DNA of 64,000 bases from Pseudalkalibacillus sp052246725 (GTDB lineage Bacteria > Bacillota > Bacilli > Bacillales > Fictibacillaceae): the NCBI GenBank assembly GCA_052246725.1, contig JBQQCL010000001.1, one strand, 5' to 3'. Both the position numbers and the translations under genes were made by a program. Below the pieces are notes generated by a model, which ran no database searches, had not been told where the DNA came from, and saw nothing but the letters and a program-made list of their open reading frames with translations. This document shows positions 59,775-64,000 of this stretch, in pieces (the first letter of the stretch is position 1; each line of letters opens with the position of its first letter).

Positions 59775-61742
59775 TTATGCACGTCGTTCTTCACGTTTGA
59801 TCAGTGCAAATCGGATGAAGATGTTCGCGAATGCGATGAATCCGACACCGACTGCGAGACCGATCAAGTATGCCCAGATGTTTTCAACGAGCGGCCAGCC
59901 CCAGAATGCAGGCAGCGGCAGCCATTGGACGGCACCTAGTGCTACTGCAGTAACCGATCCGAGAATCGCACCGATGATGTTAATCGGAATGACGAGCAAT
60001 GGATTACGAAGCATGAACGGGATCGCACCTTCACTGATTGCGATGAATCCGAGCAATACCGACGTATTCCCTGTTACACGCAAGTTTGCATCGAACACAC
60101 GGCGGCCGACGACATATTTATCGATGATTGTCGCGACACCAAGTCCGATTGGCGGAATGACGATCGACAATACACGAGCAGTCAATGGATAGATCTGATC
60201 CGCTGCAAGACCGATGTTGATCGCTCCAGCCGCTTTGTTGATCGGCCCACCAAGGTCAAATGCTGTCGCAGACGCAATGATCGTCGCCAATACAAGTTCA
60301 CCAGAACCCTGAGCAGATTCGATTGCATTACTCAAGACAACATTCAATCCACCGAATACAGGATCGACAATATAAAAGTTCAGGAAAAAGATTGCTAAAA
60401 CACTGACTGCCGGGATGATGAGCATCGGCTTCATCGGTAAGAAGTTCTTCGGCAGTTTGATTTTTTTGTTCAAGAATTTCGCGATATAACCTGCTGTCAG
60501 ACCAAGGATCAATGCCCCGAAGAATCCAGAAGCGACCTGGTCTTCAAGACCCCAGTACTTGAAGTGGATTCCAGCTGCGAACGCACCGCCGACAAATCCA
60601 GGGACGATTCCTGTTCGGTCAGCAAGAGAATAAGCCACAAACGCCGCGAACACAGGGTACATGAACTGGAAGATCAAGAATCCGAATTTATCTAAATGGT
60701 GTAAAATGACGAAAAGTTCGTTCGAGTGCGTTGCGAATTCAGGATTTGGCAGGTCGTTGACGAGTCCGAATGGCATCGAGCCAAGCTTGGCGATTCCCAT
60801 CATCAAACCAGCTGCGACGATGACCGGGATCATGTACGAGATACCCGTCAAGATTGCCTGCCCCATCTCAGCAAGGACACCAGTCTTCTTTTTACCAGGA
60901 GCAGTTCCGTTTTCTTCAACATCATCACCGACAACTTTTCCGTCAGGCTTGTTCAAAGCACGTTGTAAAATTTCTTTTGCGTGTTTCAAAGGCTCCGCCA
61001 CACGTGTTTGTACATACGGCATGCCCTGGAATCGGTGCTTGTCTTTCGGTGAGATGTCCGTTGCGAACACAACCGCGTCCGCACCGTCGATCACGTCAGC
61101 AGACAGTTCATCCTCGATCCCGTTCGCTCCTTGTTTTTCAGTCAAAACGCGGATTCCGAGTTCACGGCCCGCTTTTTCAAGTGCTTCTGCAGACATGTAC
61201 GTGTGGGCAATTCCCGCTGCACAGGCCGTGATCGCGACAACAGTTTTATCAGCTGGAGCGTCAGGAGCTTCTCCTGCAGGCTCGTCCACCTGGTCAAGTG
61301 CTTTCAAAAATCTTTCAGGCGTTTTCGCCGCAAGTAAACGGCTGTAATAGGCATCATCCATCACGCGTGTGCTAAGTACAGATAATAAGTTCAAATGGGT
61401 CGATCCGGCTTCACCTGAAGGGATCGCCAGTAAAAACACAAGCTCTACTTCGTTGTCAGGATTGACGCTTTCCCACGTAGATAGCTTGTTTTTCAAGCGT
61501 GCTACCGCAAATCCAGCTTTTTTAACCCCAGCCGATTTTCCGTGCGGGATTGCAAGTCCTTTTTCAAAACCGGTCGGTGAAATTTCTTCGCGTTCCATTA
61601 CGGCTTTCAAGTATTCTTCCTTCGAATGAAGGTAACCGTTTTCATCTAATGCATTAACGAGGTTCTCAATGACTTCTTGCTTCGAGTTCCATTCGACATC
61701 AAAGAACAATAGGCGTTCATCCGTCATTTGTTTCAGTTCCAT
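59775..61742 (-). CDS. mngA: Fructose-family PTS EIIABC (mannosylglycerate type)
   Basis: 655 residues in one chain. EIIA has its phospho-His in GLAIPHGKS (about residue 65), EIIB its Cys in VVAITACAAGIAHTYMSAE (about residue 175), and EIIC spans roughly 300-650 with IPVIVAAGLMMGIA and GVATIIDKYVVGRR. It imports and phosphorylates a sugar glycoside. Together with GH38 next to it, 2-O-mannosyl-glycerate is the best guess. ATG at 61742 after GGAG; open frame to 61751. A cre-like site lies upstream. Confidence 0.9.
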   Translation of the reverse strand: MELKQMTDERLLFFDVEWNSKQEVIENLVNALDENGYLHSKEEYLKAVMEREEISPTGFEKGLAIPHGKSAGVKKAGFAVARLKNKLSTWESVNPDNEVELVFLLAIPSGEAGSTHLNLLSVLSTRVMDDAYYSRLLAAKTPERFLKALDQVDEPAGEAPDAPADKTVVAITACAAGIAHTYMSAEALEKAGRELGIRVLTEKQGANGIEDELSADVIDGADAVVFATDISPKDKHRFQGMPYVQTRVAEPLKHAKEILQRALNKPDGKVVGDDVEENGTAPGKKKTGVLAEMGQAILTGISYMIPVIVAAGLMMGIAKLGSMPFGLVNDLPNPEFATHSNELFVILHHLDKFGFLIFQFMYPVFAAFVAYSLADRTGIVPGFVGGAFAAGIHFKYWGLEDQVASGFFGALILGLTAGYIAKFLNKKIKLPKNFLPMKPMLIIPAVSVLAIFFLNFYIVDPVFGGLNVVLSNAIESAQGSGELVLATIIASATAFDLGGPINKAAGAINIGLAADQIYPLTARVLSIVIPPIGLGVATIIDKYVVGRRVFDANLRVTGNTSVLLGFIAISEGAIPFMLRNPLLVIPINIIGAILGSVTAVALGAVQWLPLPAFWGWPLVENIWAYLIGLAVGVGFIAFANIFIRFALIKREERRA

Positions 61743-61782
61743 CGTTATCACTCCGCTTCATGGGTATTTTGAATAGTATTGA

Positions 61783-61796
61783 TAATAACGCTTACA
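61783..61796. promoter_or_regulatory. CcpA cre-like site, PTS operon
   Basis: Minus strand TGTAAGCGTTATTA, one mismatch to the cre consensus, 41 bp upstream of the PTS start. Confidence 0.6.
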
Positions 61797-61828
61797 ATTA
61801 TGTTGTATCATAGGTTTGTCGAATTTTG

Positions 61829-61854
61829 TTGTACATCCCTTGTACATTTGTACA
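61829..61854. promoter_or_regulatory. Triple TTGTACA element in the divergent promoter
   Basis: TTGTACA starts at 61829, 61840 and 61848; the last two form a near-palindrome. It lies between the divergent PTS and RpiR genes, a likely site for the RpiR regulator or part of its promoter. Confidence 0.5.
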
Positions 61855-61920
61855 GAATAAAAGATAATGAGTTGAGACGGAGTTAGTTGGAACAGCAAAT
61901 CATCTTGAAGAGGAGAAAAA

Positions 61921-62688
61921 ATGATGGGCGTAATCGTGGACCACTTTTCGCAGGCACTTCCCTCTCTGACGCATTCGGAAAAGCATGTGCTCTACCACAT
62001 CGAGAACAATTTCGAAACAGCAAAAAACCAGTCGCTAACCCAGATGGCAGAAGCGATCAATGTCAGTACGACGACGATCGTGCGGATGTGCCACAAGCTT
62101 GGACTGGCTGGTTTTTCCGAGCTTAAATATACGTTGAAAACGTTCGACCTGGAGGATGAGCTGCCCGAAAGCACGCCTGCCATCGATCGCTATATCAGTG
62201 GTCTTAACACGACATTGCAACACCTTGGCGCCGAGCATTTTTACAAGGTGAGCGAGATGATGACGGATGCGAACCGGGTGGTGATTGTCGGGGTAGGTTT
62301 GTCGAAAATGATGGGGGAATATTTCAGCAAGCTGCTCATGCAGGTCAATAAGCCCACGTTCTACACGTATGAGTCGCATATCATCGACCTGTTGCCGAAC
62401 ATGATCGAGGAATGTGATCTCGTCGTGTTCATTTCGTCAAGCGGGGAAACGAAGACACTCGTCGATATTGCGGAAAAATTGAAGTTCGCCAATCATACGA
62501 CGCTTGCGATCACTAACGCAGCAGACTCTACACTCGCCAAGCTCGCCAGCTATTCATTGAGCGGAACGGTAAAGCGCGTGCAGTACGCTGGGTATGATCT
62601 GACTGCCCGGTCCACACTGCTCGTGATTATCGATATCCTGTTCGAGTTTTTCCTGAAAGAAGGGGTCGAAGGAGAAGATTTGAAGTAA
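61921..62688 (+). CDS. RpiR/MurR family regulator with SIS domain
   Basis: 255 residues. The HTH_6 domain is at about 1-75 (SLTQMAEAINVSTTTIVRMCHKLG). The SIS sugar-phosphate-binding domain has VVIVGVGLSKMMGEYF and VFISSSGETKTLVDIAEKLK. It is divergent from the PTS operon and most likely controls it in response to an imported sugar phosphate. GAGGAG supports the ATG at 61921; a second ATG is three bases later. A 21-bp repeat array begins exactly at its stop codon. Confidence 0.92.
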   Translation: MMGVIVDHFSQALPSLTHSEKHVLYHIENNFETAKNQSLTQMAEAINVSTTTIVRMCHKLGLAGFSELKYTLKTFDLEDELPESTPAIDRYISGLNTTLQHLGAEHFYKVSEMMTDANRVVIVGVGLSKMMGEYFSKLLMQVNKPTFYTYESHIIDLLPNMIEECDLVVFISSSGETKTLVDIAEKLKFANHTTLAITNAADSTLAKLASYSLSGTVKRVQYAGYDLTARSTLLVIIDILFEFFLKEGVEGEDLK

Positions 62689-62769
62689 TCCGGCGGATTT
62701 GAGGTGTAATCCGGCGGGAATCGAGCTTAATCCGGCCGATTCCGAGTGGAATCCGGCCAAAGTTTACTT
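62686..62769. repeat. 21-bp tandem repeat array, four units
   Basis: Units begin at 62686, 62707, 62728 and 62749 with core TAATCCGGC (GAATCCGGC in the last). The first TAA is the stop codon of the RpiR gene. Same period and gene-end placement as the array at 59539, but unrelated sequence. Confidence 0.85.
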
Positions 62770-62792
62770 TTTACACTTTTTTATATAAAAAT

Positions 62793-62818
62793 GACTCCGA
62801 GAAATGCCTCCCGGAGTC
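62793..62818 (-). terminator. Terminator of the SpoIIAA-like gene
   Basis: GACTCCG pairs with CGGAGTC around a 12-base loop, then ATTTTTAT on the minus strand, 12 bp past the stop. Confidence 0.8.
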
Positions 62819-62830
62819 CATTTATCGTAA

Positions 62831-63187
62831 TTATTGTTTAATCCACTTCCAGGCTTCTACCTCTTCATCCTTATCAAAGTGTTTCGAGGTGATGCCAGGA
62901 AGATGATCACCTAATTTAGTGAACTTCTCAATTGAAGATTTCTCACTTACAACCGCAAATTTATTGAACTGATCCCAACGCTTCGTATCAAATTTCATCC
63001 CTTCGACGAGACCTTTGAACGTGGTACCATCCAACTCACCAAAGATTGCAAGGACATTGAAATCTTCGTCATTCCCGAAATTGGCTTCTACATACTGATC
63101 AAGCTTATTTACATCCTCTTCTCCAGCTTTCCCGTGAACTTCCAAAGCAATCGTTTTCGGATCCTGACTCGGAAGGATTTCGAACAT
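62831..63187 (-). CDS. SpoIIAA-like STAS-fold protein
   Basis: 118 residues of the SpoIIAA-like family: starts MFEILPSQDPKTIALEVHGKA, then DFNVLAIFGELDGTTFKGLVEGMKF and a late KHFDKDEEVEAWKWI. The fold is STAS/CRAL-TRIO-like and soluble; the function of the family is unknown. AGGAGG supports the start. It probably shares a transcript with the DUF2512 gene 30 bp upstream. Confidence 0.88.
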   Translation of the reverse strand: MFEILPSQDPKTIALEVHGKAGEEDVNKLDQYVEANFGNDEDFNVLAIFGELDGTTFKGLVEGMKFDTKRWDQFNKFAVVSEKSSIEKFTKLGDHLPGITSKHFDKDEEVEAWKWIKQ

Positions 63188-63217
63188 ACATCACAACCTC
63201 CTTTTTCGTACAAAATC

Positions 63218-63601
63218 TTAATGAGTGTGCTGTGCTTTCAAATGTTTTGTTGCACCTAATTCTTTTCGCAATATATAAAAATGGAAAAAGTGTTCACCGA
63301 GCGCGATGACGGATGCGGTAATAGCAGCTGCCACAGCCATCGTACCTACTTGCATGCCTGTCAGCACGATGCCTACCAGCCAGATCACAATGAAGGTGAG
63401 TCCTACATCTGCCATCGTTGCTTTCATGTTCGTGAATTTCGGCAGGATGACGAGATCTCCGAAGATATAGGAAACGCCTCCAAGAACTATAGTCAGAATC
63501 ACTACGTTCATGATAGAGATGCCGAATCCTAATCCAAGGATCAGATACACGAGCGGAAATGTCATGCCTGCTTTGATCGCGAGTGCTTTTACATGGTCCA
63601 T
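63218..63601 (-). CDS. DUF2512 (YndM family) membrane protein
   Basis: 127 residues with four hydrophobic helices (LKAGMT-like start, VYLILGLGFGISIMNVVILT, GLTFIVIWLVGIV, AVAAAITASVIALGEHFFH) and a His/Lys tail. The DUF2512 family is found in Bacillaceae. Function unknown. AAGGAGG supports the ATG. Confidence 0.88.
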   Translation of the reverse strand: MDHVKALAIKAGMTFPLVYLILGLGFGISIMNVVILTIVLGGVSYIFGDLVILPKFTNMKATMADVGLTFIVIWLVGIVLTGMQVGTMAVAAAITASVIALGEHFFHFYILRKELGATKHLKAQHTH

Positions 63602-63737
63602 GACTTCAGCCTCCTTATAAAAAGAGTTTGTTCATCCTTGACCAATCGTTTACACTCATTCCCGATCCATAGATTCACTCCTTATAAATCTATCTTTATA
63701 GTGAATGTTCCCGGGAGACAGAACTTAAAACGTTTTA

Positions 63738-64000
63738 TCAAGATAGCTTTTTCAGGGGTTTGGTCGCAGGTCCTTCGATCACTTTACCATCCGTATTAAA
63801 CCGCGAGCCATGACATGGACAATCCCACGATTTCTCACCGTTATTCCAATTCAGTTCGCACCCCATATGCGTACAGGTCGTATCGACAAGGGTTGTTTTA
63901 CCTGTCGAATCCTTATAACAGCCCGCTCTTTTTCCACCCACTTTGACGACAGCACCTTCATCAGGTTCCAGCTCTTCAACCTCATTTGTTCTTCGATCAA
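63738..64000 (-). CDS. Rieske-tailed FAD-dependent oxidoreductase (C-terminal part)
   Basis: The frame enters from the right edge of the window (RRTNEVEELEPDEGAVVKVG) and ends at 63738. A Rieske 2Fe-2S domain is visible: CTHMGCELNWN supplies Cys/His and CPCHGSRF supplies Cys/His. This tail occurs in YhfW-like glycine-oxidase-fold proteins of Bacillus; the FAD domain must lie outside the window. The short frame starting with GTG at 63941 is only part of it. Gap 63602-63737 shows no gene. Confidence 0.85.
   Translation of the reverse strand, partial: DRRTNEVEELEPDEGAVVKVGGKRAGCYKDSTGKTTLVDTTCTHMGCELNWNNGEKSWDCPCHGSRFNTDGKVIEGPATKPLKKLS

Noticed and set aside
59492..60192. Plus-strand open frames coding repeated LFTFPHILFSF-like peptides
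   Set aside because: Translation of the 21-bp tandem repeat plus antisense of the PTS gene; no ribosome site.
62554..62760. Minus-strand frame with repeated SAGL-type peptides
   Set aside because: It is the antisense reading of the second 21-bp array and the RpiR 3' end.

Overview
The window looks like chromosomal DNA of a free-living, spore-former-type Bacillaceae bacterium. Ribosome sites are strong AGGAGG types with frequent TTG and GTG starts. Promoters are sigma-A like (TTGACA-17-TATAAT), there are CcpA cre-like sites, and many proteins are of Bacillus type (YjiH, YndM/DUF2512, YjmD/UxuA/YjmF, RpiR and ROK regulators). I saw no tRNA or rRNA gene. Almost every gene lies on the minus strand.

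Layout. (1) 1-5.5 kb: a ROK repressor, a solute-binding lipoprotein, an ABC ATPase, a two-module permease and the start of a fumarate-lyase-superfamily enzyme form one operon. (2) 6-8.5 kb: iron-type alcohol dehydrogenase plus a YjiH-type membrane protein. (3) 8.7-19.3 kb: a hexuronate/KDG operon. It runs LacI/KdgR-type repressor, KDG kinase, HPS, a truncated PHI, an N-truncated Ldh2, TRAP transporter, YjmD-type dehydrogenase, KDPG aldolase, UxuA, UxuB. Its promoter, cre-like site and tandem operators lie at 19255-19316. (4) 19.4-22.8 kb: an alcohol-dehydrogenase remnant, an acetyl-xylan-esterase-like hydrolase, RidA, a Cys/His-rich small protein and a 2Fe-2S ferredoxin. (5) 22.0-24.1 kb: an IS605/IS1341-type TnpB element abutting the 3' piece of a subtilase gene. 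(6) 24.5-35.1 kb: an unusual catabolic cluster. It holds a GntR regulator, split chromate-type transporter, GlcG-like protein, aldehyde dehydrogenase, heme-oxygenase-like diiron oxidase (HDO), permeases, creatininase-family amidohydrolase, a second ferredoxin, a 112-aa orphan and a 28-aa peptide. About eleven GGTATACC-type palindromes tie these genes (and the first ferredoxin) together. (7) 35.2-36.6 kb: APC permease. (8) 36.9-52.6 kb: a hydroxy-acid/sugar-acid cluster with a TctABC transporter, LarA-like racemase, split UxaA/SuyAB-type lyase, IlvD/Edd dehydratase, FAH hydrolase, Ldh2, RraA, 2-hydroxyacid dehydrogenase, SDR and two GntR regulators. Four copies of a FadR-type operator, TGGTCTGACCA, mark its promoters. 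(9) 52.7-62.8 kb: D-glycerate/hydroxypyruvate reductase, an MBL hydrolase, then a mannosyl-/glucosyl-glycerate module (GH13_18 phosphorylase, GH38 mannosidase, fructose-type PTS, RpiR regulator). (10) 62.8-64 kb: SpoIIAA-like, DUF2512 and a Rieske-tailed oxidoreductase cut by the window edge.

Overall this is a carbon-scavenging region: plant-cell-wall uronates, hydroxy/sugar acids and compatible-solute glycosides are imported and turned into pyruvate, glyceraldehyde phosphate, glycerate or hexose phosphate. The least explained part is the HDO/ferredoxin cluster (6). The window also holds several short repeat families: 48-bp-period palindromes, 21-bp tandem arrays placed exactly at gene ends, a 50-bp dispersed repeat and a 92-bp inverted-repeat element. 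It also has one apparent deletion junction between two operon genes.
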